Assembly: GCF_003315515.1 (NCBI RefSeq)
Contig: NZ_QNRY01000023.1
Span: forward strand, 1 to 57,052
Reading direction: 5' to 3'
DNA: 57,052 nucleotides
Source of the DNA: Brenneria salicis ATCC 15712 = DSM 30166
GTDB lineage: Bacteria > Pseudomonadota > Gammaproteobacteria > Enterobacterales > Enterobacteriaceae
Positions 1 to 9,185 of this stretch are shown here, one piece after another. A program made the position numbers and the translations under genes. Each line of letters starts with the position of its first letter. The stretch's first letter is position 1. Under the pieces are notes generated by a model. The model worked only from the letters and a program-made list of their open reading frames with translations. It had not been told where the DNA came from and did no database searches.

Positions 1-90
1 CGGTTGGTGATTTGTGATTTTTGGCGATTGATCAGATCGCTCAACTCGGACTGAGTTCCCTCAAAGTGATCTACTATTTGGAACAGCTAT
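1..90. other. Window edge, no gene recognised
   Basis: This lies downstream of ydgJ. One short open stretch crosses it on the plus strand, but I recognise no family in it and no start codon is in view. A short inverted repeat near 40-56 could be part of a weak ydgJ terminator, but there is no convincing T-tract. Confidence 0.4.
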
Positions 91-1137
91 TTAGCTATTT
101 TTTACCGTCATGGTTTTTTTCTGTTGATAAGAGAGCAGCCCCAGTTCGATCAATTCCATCACCTGAATTGCCTGATGCACGCTGACTGGGTTATCTCCTT
201 TGCCGGTTAACGCGTCACGGATAGCGGCATAGTAAGCCGGATAGTCGCCGGGTATGGTTGTGACGGCTTGCTGTGCCATCACGCCGTCACGGTGCAGCGT
301 CAGCACGCCATCTTGCTTATCCTGTCCCCAGCTCGCTGAGGGCGGACGTTGCCCGGCTTTCAGATGATCTTCCTGCTGATCAACGCCGAACTTCACAAAA
401 CTGCCTCGCGTACCGTGAACGATATAACGCGCCGTAGGCGCCGCCGCCAGCATACTCGCGTGTAACGCCACGCGGCGCTGGGGATAAATCAAGGTGGCAT
501 GGAAATAATCGACCGCTTTGCTGCCGGGTCTTAATTGCGCCATATCGACCTGGATCGCCACTGGTAAACCAAATAGCTGCAACACCTGGTCGATCAAGTG
601 CGGCCCCAGATCGTACCAGATGCCGCTCCCTTCGCTGCCGTCTTCACGCCAGCGCTGACGGACTTCAGGACGGAAACGGTCGAAGTGGGATTCCATATAC
701 ACCACATCGCCTAACGCGCCGCTGTGCAGCAGATTTTTCAACGTAAGGAAATCGCTATCCCAGCGACGGTTGTGAAAAACCGAAAGCAGTTTGCCCTTAT
801 GCTCCGCCGCCGCGCCGAGTTCGTGCGCCTGCGACAAGGTGACGGTAAAGGGCTTATCGACCACCACATGTTTCCCGGCTTCCAGCGCCTGACGAGCCAG
901 AGGAAAGTGTGTGTCATTCGGTGTGGGAATAACAATCAGATCAATATTCGGATCGTTAAATAGCGTTTGCGGATCGCTTTGGATACGCAAGGTTGCCCAG
1001 TCAGCATGAACCTTATCCGCATCGCTGCTGGAAATCGCGGCCAGTTCCATTCCCGGCGTACCGGCAATAAGCGGCGCATGAAACGTTTTGCTGGCATAAC
1101 CATAACCCAGCAACCCAACACGGATAGTGTTACTCAT
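91..1137 (-). CDS. ydgJ: Gfo/Idh/MocA-family oxidoreductase YdgJ
   Basis: A predicted cytosolic NAD(P)-dependent oxidoreductase of 348 residues; its substrate is not known to me. The N-terminal Rossmann domain carries GLLGYG at residues 8-13. The family Lys lies in VVVDKPF, residues 91-97, and the C-terminal substrate half contains the HNRRWDSDF stretch. The protein matches E. coli YdgJ nearly end to end. The frame is open further upstream, but I chose the ATG at 1137 because it gives the MSNTIRVGL start of the family and has GGGGAA just 5'. In E. coli ydgJ neighbours cnu, whereas here the ara locus separates them. No lesion is visible. Confidence 0.93.
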   Translation of the reverse strand: MSNTIRVGLLGYGYASKTFHAPLIAGTPGMELAAISSSDADKVHADWATLRIQSDPQTLFNDPNIDLIVIPTPNDTHFPLARQALEAGKHVVVDKPFTVTLSQAHELGAAAEHKGKLLSVFHNRRWDSDFLTLKNLLHSGALGDVVYMESHFDRFRPEVRQRWREDGSEGSGIWYDLGPHLIDQVLQLFGLPVAIQVDMAQLRPGSKAVDYFHATLIYPQRRVALHASMLAAAPTARYIVHGTRGSFVKFGVDQQEDHLKAGQRPPSASWGQDKQDGVLTLHRDGVMAQQAVTTIPGDYPAYYAAIRDALTGKGDNPVSVHQAIQVMELIELGLLSYQQKKTMTVKNS

Positions 1138-1238
1138 GAAGATTCCCCTTAATGCGCTTACCCAATAGTGAATGTCAGTATAGCACCGGGGCAATCCCCT
1201 ATTTTTAGCTATTTTGCCGCTTTTACCGCTCGTCCCGT

Positions 1239-1651
1239 TCAGATGCCAACCACGCCAGCGCTTTGATTTCCCCAGCACGGCGCCTCGCGCGTTTTGGCGG
1301 ACGGGTAGTTGATTTCACTACTGCGCCGCCGAAAATCACTGGGACTGACGCCCACGCGTTTTCGGAATACTCTGGAAAATAAAGTTGATCATCATAGCCG
1401 ACCACCCTGCCGATATTGGCGATCGACTCCTGCGTCGTCTGCAACAACAGCTTGGCCCGAATAACCCGCTGATCTTCACGCCAGCGCAGAATATTGATGC
1501 CCACCTGCTCACGGAACCGATGCGCCAGACGCGAAGGCGACAAACAGACATGGCGCGCCACATCCTCAATCCGTAACTCCCCGGCCAGGTTGCCGGTAAT
1601 GAACTGGCAAGCTTCAATCACCCGCGGATCCATGATTTTCTGAAGACTTAG
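1239..1651 (-). pseudogene. araC: araC 3' remnant (arabinose regulator, N-terminal two thirds missing, frameshifted)
   Basis: AraC activates and represses the arabinose genes. Only the C-terminal DNA-binding part remains, beginning about [16 protein letters not shown]. The first helix-turn-helix is recognisable ([16 protein letters not shown]). The arabinose-binding and dimerisation domain is gone. After GYDDQLYF the frame breaks at the short run at 1376-1379: adding one base restores [15 protein letters not shown], the second AraC helix-turn-helix, and then a stop at 1239-1241. The 5' end joins directly to araG, so one deletion truncated both genes. It cannot encode a working arabinose sensor. 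Confidence 0.9.
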
Positions 1652-2715
1652 CGGATGTCGCGCACGGAATGTACCGGAATGATGCCATCAGCCTTGCGAT
1701 CCTCAGGGCAAAACATCACACCCTGACGGATCGCGTCGATCGGCGAGTTCACCACCAACGGTTCGCCATCCAGCAATACCTGACCTGACGTAATCCGCGT
1801 CGCGCCGAATAACCCTCTCAACAATTCGCTGCGGCCCGCGCCGACCAAGCCAAACAGTCCGACGATCTCCCCTTGCCGGACATGCAGCGAAACCGTCGAT
1901 TTTACCGCCGGCGCTTTCACCAGTTTCAGCGTCAGTCGCTCGTCGCCGAGCGGACGCGGCTGATAACCATAGATGTCGCCCAGATCGCGTCCCACCATGG
2001 CTTGTACCAGCAGTTCATGATTTACCTGCCGCCGATCGTCAAACGTGCGCACATAGCGACCATCTTTAAACACGGTAATCGCATCACTCAGTGCGAAAAT
2101 TTCTTCCATGCGATGCGAAACATACACAATGACCCGCCCTTCGGCGCGCAACTCTTTAATCACGCGGAATAGCTGTTCGATTTCACGGGCCGAGAGCGAG
2201 CTGGTGGGTTCGTCGAAAGCAATGATTTTCGCGTTGCGGGCCAGGGCCTTGGCGATCTCCACCATTTGCCATTGCCCGATAGACAGGTATTTCAACGGCG
2301 TATCCGGGTCGAGATCCAACCCCAGATGTTCGAGTTGCAATTTGGCCTCATAACGCAGCAGCGAGTAATTAACCATGCCGTATTTATGCGGTAACTGACC
2401 AAGATAGATATTCTCCGCCACCGTCATTTCCGGCACCAGATGCAGTTCCTGATAAATAATCGCTACCCCGGCATTCAGGGCGTCCATCGTGTTATTGAAT
2501 TGAACCGGTTTACCCTGAATATGAATTTCCCCCGCCGAGGGCGCGTAGTTGCCACTCAGAATTTTCAATAAGGTGGATTTACCCGCCCCGTTTTCCCCCA
2601 TCAAGGCATGGATCTGCCCGGCCTGGCAGGAGAAACTGATATCCGCAAGCGCCCTGACGCCGGGAAACGTTTTACCAATACCATGAAACGACAAATAGGG
2701 TGACTGTGCTGTCAT
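1648..2715 (-). pseudogene. araG: araG, truncated arabinose ABC transporter ATPase
   Basis: AraG is the double-domain ATPase of the high-affinity L-arabinose importer AraFGH. The frame is intact from the start through Walker [10 protein letters not shown], the LSIGQ signature and the first Walker B (IIAFDEPT). It enters the second domain ([15 protein letters not shown]) and stops after about 355 residues, where E. coli AraG has about 504. The homology ends after [10 protein letters not shown]; the sequence then passes into araC, giving a stop at 1648-1650. The second signature and Walker B are lost, and the permease gene araH is missing entirely. A stable truncated product cannot be excluded, but transport is not expected. 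Confidence 0.93.
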
Positions 2716-2830
2716 GTCCGTTTCCTCACGGTTAACCGCTGGCCACCAGCCAGCGGGCCTTACGTCAGCTGCATGTTGGCCGGCTGAATAACGTTTAGGG
2801 CAAACGCGGGACTGCCTGGCCCCAACTGCC

Positions 2831-3813
2831 TCACATCAGGCCCTTTTTCGCCAGTTCGACCTTGAAGTTTTCACGCGTGATCAGCACCACATCAGTCACC
2901 TCAGTGAATTTTTGCGGTTCAACCCCGTTGGTAACCCAGTCGTTCAACATCTGGATACTTTTATAGCCGTGCACATCCGGGCTGGGCAGCAACGAACCAT
3001 AGAAACCGGTCGCCTGACCTTTGGACAGTTCACTTACCGCATCCACGCCGTTGATGCCAATGCCAATCACATTCGCGGCTTTAAAGCCCTGTCCTTCGAT
3101 GGCGCGAATGCCCCCCAGAACGGTGTTATCGTTCATACCGACGATCAGCCAGTTTTTCACTTTCGGGTGCTGCACCAGCATGGAGTTGGCGGCATCAAAC
3201 GCGCCGGGGATATCGTTGGATTTGGTGGGCACCTGATAGATTTGCTGTGCCGGGAAACCGGACGCTTTCAACGCTTCCATCGAACCGCTGGTACGGCGCC
3301 GCGCGGTATCCAGTTCGTCGGCGGTAATCGCCATGACCGCGGTTTCATCCACCTTCCAGCCACGGTTGTGCATTTCTTTCCACAGTTCCTGCCCCTGACG
3401 TTCGCCGATTTTGGTTGCCGCCATCATGACCAGCGGCACGCTGTCCATCGGCTCGCCTTTGGCATTGACAAACTGGTCATCCACGGCGATGACTTTCAAA
3501 TCATAACTGCGTGCTTTGGCGACAATCGCCGCACCCAGCTTGGGATCAGGCGTACAGATAACAAAGCCTTTCGCGCCGCTGGCCGCCAGACTATCAATGG
3601 CATTCAGGGTTTTCTCTCCATCGGGAACCGCAATTTTAATCACATCAAAACCGAGATCTTTTCCTGCCTTATCCGCAAATCGCCATTCGGTCTGAAACCA
3701 GGGCTCTTCCGGTTGTTTAACCAGAAACCCCAGTTTCAAAGTTTCGGCGATAGCCGATTGTGACATAACGGCAGCCAGCCCGATTGTTGCCAGCACCTTA
3801 GTGAATTATGCAT
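2831..3813 (-). pseudogene. araF: araF, arabinose-binding protein with a frameshift in codon 3
   Basis: The periplasmic L-arabinose-binding protein of AraFGH. From about residue 7 the protein is complete and E. coli-like, with signal-peptide core LATIGLAAVMSQSAIA, then ETLKLGFLVKQPEEPW, ending ELAKKGLM. The natural ATG at 3811-3813 has GGAGAA at a good distance but is out of frame. After ATG CAT the sequence has AA where AAA would restore the expected MHKFTK-like n-region, so one A is missing. The only in-frame alternative nearby is GTG at 3794-3796, which lacks the basic n-region and a placed ribosome site. Export is probably abolished or weak. Confidence 0.85.
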
Positions 3814-4187
3814 GATGTTCTCCGCTACGGTTATTTTTTTATTCCCCGGTCAGACCGGTACATATCATGGTTTCTGATACGCTATTTGAGGCTCGAACAA
3901 AGGAAAAACACAGGCTTAGCACCATTCTTTTATTCATTGGCATTCAGACGACCTATGTTTTAGCCGCTATTTTCATCAAGAATATAGAGCGCTATCACAT
4001 CCCGGAATAACTACAGGTTTGTGCATATATTTAGCAAATTTAACCGGTCGTTAACTTTTGACGACCATCACAAAATGACAGCCGATGACAGAAAAATACA
4101 TACTTCCAGCTAACGCCTCCTCACGCCCTCACCTATCCCCTGTCTATCGTTGAGCACAATAAAAACGGGATGAACAGGAGCGGAGCA
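3814..4187. promoter_or_regulatory. araF/araB divergent control region
   Basis: The 374 bases between the divergent araF and araB starts hold no gene. By position it should contain the AraC and CRP sites of both operons. TAGC-N-rich stretches near 3961-3980 loosely resemble AraC half-sites, but I cannot assign a real I1/I2 pair by eye. GGAGCGGAG lies just before the araB ATG. With araC reduced to a remnant, regulation from this region is probably lost unless another AraC exists. Confidence 0.5.
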
Positions 4188-5875
4188 ATGCGTGCAGGTG
4201 CGATTACGATTGGCCTCGATTTTGGCAGTGATTCGGTGCGCGCCCTGGCCGTTGAGTGCCATTCCGGGCGGGAATTGGAAACAGAAGTGGTCTATTACCC
4301 GCGCTGGCGTGAAGGTAAGTATTGCCAACCGGCCAATAACCAATTCTGACATCATCCTCTGGATTACATTGAATCAATGGAACAGGCTATCCGGGTAGTG
4401 ATGGCGCGCCTGACGGCCAGACAACGTCAACAGATTATCGGCATCGGCGTGGACGCCACAGGCTCGACGCCGGCGCCGATTGATGAACGCGGACAGGTGT
4501 TGGCGTTGCGTCCCGAATTCGCTGAGATAACCCCAACGCGATGTTTGTGTTGTGGAAAGATCACACCGCGATAGAGGAAGCGGACGCGATCAATACGTTA
4601 TGCCGTAGCGGGCAATTCCCGGATTACACCCGCTACATTGGCGGCGTCTACTCCTCAGAATGGTTCTGGGCAAAAATTCTGCATGTCTCGCGTGAAGATG
4701 CCGACGTCCGCCGGCACGCCGTCTCCTGGATCGAATTATGTGATTGGCTGCCGGCGCTGCTTTCCGGTACGCTAGCGCCGGAGCAAATCAAACGCGGACG
4801 CTGTAGCGCCGGACACAAATCCCTGTGGCATCCTCACTGGGGCGGTTTGCCGCCCCAGCCTTTCCTGCACGCGCTCGATCCCTGTCTGACCGAACGATTG
4901 CAATATCCAATGTTTAGCGCGACCTGGACGGCCAATCAGCCCGTTGGCGTCCTCACCGCCGAGTGGACACAACGGCTGGGGTTACCTGACGGCGTGACGA
5001 TCGCGGGCGGCGCATTCGACTGTCATGTCGGCGCCGTTGGCGCAGGGGCACAACCTTATACGCTGGTTAAAGTCATCGGCACCTCCACTTGCGATATTTT
5101 GATCGCTGATGCGTCACGTATTGCCAATCGCACGATCGCCGGGATCTGCGGACAAGTGGATGGCAGCGTGATACCCGGTTATATCGGGCTGGAAGCCGGA
5201 CAATCCGCTTTCGGCGATATGTACGCCTGGTTCGGTCGGCTACTGAATTGGTCTTTGCGGCAAGCCATGCGGGATTATCCACAACTCAACGCGCAGCTAC
5301 AGGCAACGGAAAGTCAATTGCTTGAACGGCTCACACAAGCGTGGGCCGCCAATCCCACACTGGATCATTTGCCGATGGTGCTCGACTGGTTTAACGGACG
5401 CAGAACACCGTTTGCAAATCAACGTTTGCAAGGCGTGATCGCTGATCTCAATCTCGGCACCGACGCGCCAACGCTGTTTGGCGGCTTTATCGCGGCCACC
5501 GCTTTCGGCGCGCGCGCCATCATGGAGTGTTTTGAAAATCAGGGCGTCCCGGTTGAAAACATTCTGGCGTTGGGCGGTATCGCCCGTAAATCCCCCGCCA
5601 TTATGCAGGTTTGCGCCGATGTCATGAATCGTCCGTTACAAATCGTCGCTTCCGATCAATGCTGCGCGTTGGGCGCCGCCATTTTCGCCGCCGTCGCCGC
5701 GGGGGAGCATGCCGATATTCCGACCGCGCAGCGGCATATGGCCAGCCCCATCGAACGCACGTTGACGCCGGACCGCCAGCGCGTTGCGCGCTATCAACAG
5801 CTTTACCAACGTTACCAGCAGTGGTGCCATCTGGCCGAGCCCGCTTACCGCCCGACAGCCAGAGCGGATGCTTGA
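4188..5875 (+). pseudogene. araB: araB, ribulokinase with a nonsense codon and a frameshift
   Basis: Ribulokinase phosphorylates L-ribulose in arabinose catabolism. The ATG at 4188 follows GGAGCGGAGCA and starts an FGGY-kinase N-terminus ([18 protein letters not shown]). Codon 54, at 4347-4349, is TGA where the homologous Arg in NNQFRHHP needs CGA, so a C-to-T change fits. The same frame continues to GSTPAPID and EFAE. A net frameshift near 4527-4532 then moves the reading to another frame, which runs from MFVLWKDHT to the end with intact FGGY motifs ([20 protein letters not shown]). Two independent lesions make this a clear pseudogene. Confidence 0.94.
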
Positions 5876-5922
5876 ACCGATTATTTTCTTCCCCCACAGG
5901 GAAAAGCGAAACAGGAGTCATC

Positions 5923-7428
5923 ATGGATCACTTTAAGCAGCTTGAAGTCTGGTTTGTCATCGGCAGTCAACACCTGTACGGACCGGAAACCTTACGCCAG
6001 GTAAAAGAGAATGCGGAAAACGTCGCCGCCGGACTGAATCAGGAAGGCGGACTGCCGGTAAAACTGGTGCTGAAACCGCTGGTGAAAACCCCGGATGAAA
6101 TCACCGCCCTGTGTCGCGACGCGAACTATCAGGATAGCTGCATCGGCATGCTCCTCTGGTTGCACACCTTCTCTCCAGCCAAAATGTGGATTGGCGGACT
6201 GCGTATTCTTCATAAACCGCTGCTGCAATTCCATACCCAGTTCAACGCCGAAATTCCCTGGAACACCATGGATATGGATTTTATGAACCTGAATCAGACG
6301 GCGCACGGTGGCCGTGAGTTCGGGTTTATCGGCGCACGGATGCGTCAGGCGCATCAGGTGGTGGTCGGCCACTGGCAGGATAAAAGCGCGCATCAGCGTA
6401 TTGCCAAATGGATGCGCGTCGCCGCGGCGATCCAGGAAAGCAAGCATCTGAAACTGGCGCGCTTTGGCGACAACATGCGCGAAGTGGCGATCACCGAAGG
6501 CGATAAAGTCGGGGCGCAGATCCAGTTCGGCTACGCCGTCAGCGCCTGGGGACTGGGCGATTTGGCGGCTGTCGTCGATGCGGTGTCCCAAGCGGATATC
6601 GACACGCTGATCGAAGAATACGAAGCCAGTTATCAACTGACGGATGCGGTTAAACTGCATGGCCCGAATCGTCAGAATCTGTTGGATGCGGCCCGGATTG
6701 AACTGGGTATGAAGCGCTTTCTGCAACAAGGCGGCTATAACGCTTTCACCACGGATTTTGAGAACCTCCACGGACTAAAGCAGTTGCCGGGACTGGCGGT
6801 ACAACGCCTGATGCAACAAGGTTATGGCTTTGGCGGCGAGGGCGACTGGAAAACAGCGGCCCTGCTGCGCATTATGAAAGTAATGGCGAGCGGATTGCCG
6901 GGCGGCACATCGTTTATGGAGGACTACACTTACAATTTCGAGCATAACAATAATCTGGTTGTCGGTTCCCACATGCTGGAAGTCTGCCCCAGCATAGCCA
7001 AAGAACAGAAACCGCTGCTGGATGTTCAGCCTTTGGGGATTGGCGGCAAGGCCGACCCTGCCCGCCTGATTTTCTCCGTACCGGCAGGTCTTTCGCTCAA
7101 TGCCAGCGTGATCGATATGGGCGATCGTTTCCGCATGCTGGTTAATGTGGTGGATACCATAGAACAGCCGCATCTCTTACCCAAACTGCCCGTCGCGCGG
7201 GCGATCTGGAAAGCCCAACCTACGCTGGCCCTGGCCGCCGAAGCCTGGATCCTGGCGGGCGGCGCCCACCATACGGTATTCAGTCAGGCGCTGGATCTGG
7301 ACTTTATGCGGTTGTACGCCGAAATGCAGAATATTGAACTGCTGGTCATCGATAACGATACCCGCCTTCCGGCATTCAAAGATGCGCTGCGTTGGAATGA
7401 GGTCTATTACAAGTTTTATTCGCACTAG
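5923..7428 (+). CDS. araA: L-arabinose isomerase
   Basis: Converts L-arabinose to L-ribulose in the cytosol. The 501-residue frame has normal family length and starts at an ATG with ACAGGAG upstream. Metal and catalytic residues are present: Glu in GGEGDWKT, Glu in SFMEDYTY, His in GSHMLEV and His in GGAHHTVF. It follows the araB remnant by 47 bases. No lesion is visible, which is striking because its kinase, transporter and regulator are broken and no araD follows. Expression depends on the araB promoter or on a promoter inside araB. Alternatives are very recent decay or a retained use of the isomerase. Confidence 0.96.
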   Translation: MDHFKQLEVWFVIGSQHLYGPETLRQVKENAENVAAGLNQEGGLPVKLVLKPLVKTPDEITALCRDANYQDSCIGMLLWLHTFSPAKMWIGGLRILHKPLLQFHTQFNAEIPWNTMDMDFMNLNQTAHGGREFGFIGARMRQAHQVVVGHWQDKSAHQRIAKWMRVAAAIQESKHLKLARFGDNMREVAITEGDKVGAQIQFGYAVSAWGLGDLAAVVDAVSQADIDTLIEEYEASYQLTDAVKLHGPNRQNLLDAARIELGMKRFLQQGGYNAFTTDFENLHGLKQLPGLAVQRLMQQGYGFGGEGDWKTAALLRIMKVMASGLPGGTSFMEDYTYNFEHNNNLVVGSHMLEVCPSIAKEQKPLLDVQPLGIGGKADPARLIFSVPAGLSLNASVIDMGDRFRMLVNVVDTIEQPHLLPKLPVARAIWKAQPTLALAAEAWILAGGAHHTVFSQALDLDFMRLYAEMQNIELLVIDNDTRLPAFKDALRWNEVYYKFYSH

Positions 7429-7434
7429 TATCGC

Positions 7435-7467
7435 CAATGGAAGACGGTTTTTTATCACCTTCCATTG
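7435..7467 (+). terminator. Inverted repeat after araA, possible terminator
   Basis: CAATGGAAG at 7435-7443 pairs with CTTCCATTG at 7459-7467 as a perfect 9-base stem, seven bases after the araA stop. It is followed by a T-rich but interrupted tract. It would end the operon before any araD. Confidence 0.5.
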
Positions 7468-7592
7468 CATTTTATTATCTGTTATCAAAAATCCGATTTT
7501 TCTATTTTCTTTTCCCATTCAGCGCTGGACAGCGTTTATCTGTTGCATATACTTAATCATCTCAATTACATAACTATCTATGTTCATTCACT

Positions 7593-7808
7593 ATGACCGT
7601 TCATGACTACTTGCTTAAATTCAGAAAAGTAAGCACCACGGAAAGTCTGGAAAAACTCTTCGATCACCTCAATTATTCTCTGACGGATAATCAGGAAATC
7701 ATCAATATGTACCGCGCCGCCGACCATCGCCGGGCTGAGTTGGCGGCTGGCGGAAAATTATTTGATTTAGGCTGCGTGCCAAAATCGATATGGCATTATG
7801 TGATATAA
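7593..7808 (+). CDS. cnu: Cnu/YdgT, Hha-family nucleoid-associated protein
   Basis: A small (71-residue) Hha/YmoA-family protein that binds H-NS or StpA and helps silence genes; E. coli Cnu was also found through binding to oriC. The whole sequence matches E. coli Cnu, from [13 protein letters not shown] to [11 protein letters not shown], including the family [11 protein letters not shown] core. The ATG at 7593 has only a weak ribosome site. It sits just upstream of the rsx operon as in E. coli, but without ydgK between. hns, encoding its usual partner, is about 43 kb away in this window. Confidence 0.93.
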   Translation: MTVHDYLLKFRKVSTTESLEKLFDHLNYSLTDNQEIINMYRAADHRRAELAAGGKLFDLGCVPKSIWHYVI

Positions 7809-7937
7809 CGCTACGGTGATATTATTATCTCTCGTCGAATAGTTATGCATTCACACCAATTTATGGCTATCACATTTTTTTACGATGGATAGCCTCTATT
7901 GTCCCGAAAAGAGGGATACAGAGCGGCTATTTACTGT

Positions 7938-8015
7938 GGTTTCGTCCATAACCCTACAGTGGGTATGTTGTCGAAAGCCCGACAATGCCCGATAATATGC
8001 GGGTTTTGTTTTTTT
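7938..8015 (+). promoter_or_regulatory. Structured rsxA leader with possible competing hairpins and terminator
   Basis: Read by eye, the 5' leader of rsxA can form: P1, 7938-7944 with 7972-7979 (one bulge); P2 inside it, 7947-7954 with 7961-7967; an alternative stem TTGTCG 7968-7973 with CGACAA 7980-7985; and a last hairpin, 7981-7991 with 8000-8010 (one mismatch), followed by five T at 8011-8015. The alternative stem overlaps both P1 and the 5' arm of the last hairpin, the layout of an attenuator or riboswitch. No known riboswitch class is recognised. The rsxA AGG site begins right after the T run. This is inference from base pairing only. Confidence 0.45.
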
Positions 8016-8025
8016 AGGCACCGTA

Positions 8026-8607
8026 ATGACCGAATACGCTTTATTATTTGTCAGCATCCTCCTGGTAAACAATTTCGTTCTGGTGAAATTTCTGGGGTTA
8101 TGCCCGTTCATGGGCGTGTCCAGAAAACTGGAAACGGCCATTGGCCTGGGGCTGGCGACCACCTTCGTCATGACACTGGGCTCCATGTTTTCCTGGTTGA
8201 TCAATGCGTTCATTTTACAGCCGCTGGATATTCTTTATCTGCGGACCATGGCGTTTATTCTGGTTTTAGCGTTTGTAGTTCAGTTTTCTGAAATGTTTGT
8301 GCGTAAAGCCAGCCCCGACCTCTATCGTTTGCTGGGGATTTTCCTGCCGTTGATTACCACCAATTGCGCGGTGCTGGGCGTGGTATTGCTTAATGTGAAT
8401 ATGGCGCACGGTTTTCTTCAGTCAACCCTATACGGGTTTGGCGGCGCGCTGGGCTTCTCTTTGGTCATGGTGCTGTTTGCCGCGATCCGCGAACGTATTG
8501 CGGTGTCTGATGTTCCCGCGCCATTCCGGGGGAACGCCATCGCCTTGATCACCGCCGGACTGATGTCGCTGGCCTTTATGGGTTTTACCGGCCTGGTGAA
8601 ATTCTGA
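8026..8607 (+). CDS. rsxA: RsxA, membrane subunit of the Rsx/Rnf electron transport complex
   Basis: An integral inner-membrane subunit of RsxABCDGE, which in E. coli keeps SoxR reduced and belongs to the Rnf ion-pumping ferredoxin:NAD oxidoreductase family. It has 193 residues and about six hydrophobic segments. The family loop [12 protein letters not shown] is near residues 22-33, and [13 protein letters not shown] marks the second symmetric repeat. Both carry Cys residues linked to an intramembrane Fe-S site in Rnf structures. The ATG at 8026 has AGG upstream. Its stop overlaps the rsxB start (TGATG), so the two are translationally coupled. Confidence 0.96.
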   Translation: MTEYALLFVSILLVNNFVLVKFLGLCPFMGVSRKLETAIGLGLATTFVMTLGSMFSWLINAFILQPLDILYLRTMAFILVLAFVVQFSEMFVRKASPDLYRLLGIFLPLITTNCAVLGVVLLNVNMAHGFLQSTLYGFGGALGFSLVMVLFAAIRERIAVSDVPAPFRGNAIALITAGLMSLAFMGFTGLVKF

Positions 8608-9185
8608 TGACCACGATTTGGATTGCCATTACAGCGCTCAGCGCGCTCGCCTTGTGTTTCGGCCTCATTCTTGGCTATGCCTCCCGACGCTTTCAGGTTA
8701 AAGGCGATCCGGTGGTTGAACAGGTCGAGGCCATGTTGCCGCAGAGCCAATGCGGTCAGTGCGGTTACCTTGGTTGTCGCCCTTACGCGGAAGCGGTGTG
8801 TCTGAATGGCGAAAGTATCAATAAATGCGGGCCGGGCGGCGAAGCAATGATGCTCAAGCTGGCTGAAAAACTGAATATCGATCCCCAGCCGCTCGACGGA
8901 GACGGCGCAGTGCTGAATCCTGAGCGTAAAGTGGCGTGGATCGATGAGAGCAATTGTATCGGCTGCACCAAATGCATTCAGGCCTGCCCGGTGGATGCCA
9001 TCATCGGCAGCACCAAAGCCGTGCATACCGTGGTCAGTGATTTATGTACCGGTTGCGATCTGTGCGTATCGCCCTGCCCGACAGACTGTATTGAGTTGCG
9101 CCCCATTGCGCCAACGCCCGCCAACTGGAAGTGGGATCTCGATACGATCCCGGTTCGCGTTATTCAAGTAGAACAACATGCTTAA
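8607..9185 (+). CDS. rsxB: RsxB, Fe-S subunit of the Rsx complex
   Basis: An electron-transfer subunit of 192 residues. An N-terminal membrane anchor (about 4-24) precedes a 4Fe-4S domain with Cys 49, 52, 57 and 74. Two ferredoxin-type motifs follow, [12 protein letters not shown] from 117 and [12 protein letters not shown] from 147. All twelve cluster Cys are present. It overlaps rsxA by one base and rsxC by eight. Confidence 0.96.
   Translation: MTTIWIAITALSALALCFGLILGYASRRFQVKGDPVVEQVEAMLPQSQCGQCGYLGCRPYAEAVCLNGESINKCGPGGEAMMLKLAEKLNIDPQPLDGDGAVLNPERKVAWIDESNCIGCTKCIQACPVDAIIGSTKAVHTVVSDLCTGCDLCVSPCPTDCIELRPIAPTPANWKWDLDTIPVRVIQVEQHA

Noticed and set aside
1..90. Possible end of a mobile element at the window edge
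   Set aside because: No terminal repeat, no transposase similarity I can name and too little sequence to judge.
2912..3763. A 283-codon open frame on the plus strand
   Set aside because: It lies wholly antisense to araF, which matches a known family throughout. The frame is a coding shadow with His/Arg-rich chance composition.
3955..3985. AraC half-site pair in the araF/araB region
   Set aside because: Only a loose match to the TAGC...TCCATA pattern and no properly spaced second site.
5992..6771. A 259-codon open frame on the minus strand
   Set aside because: Antisense to the intact araA; no family resemblance.
7899..8291. A 130-codon frame beginning TTG before rsxA, with several Cys codons over the leader
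   Set aside because: It overlaps rsxA in another frame, lacks a normal start and ribosome site, and shows no known family. I considered a Cys leader peptide but the evidence is too thin.
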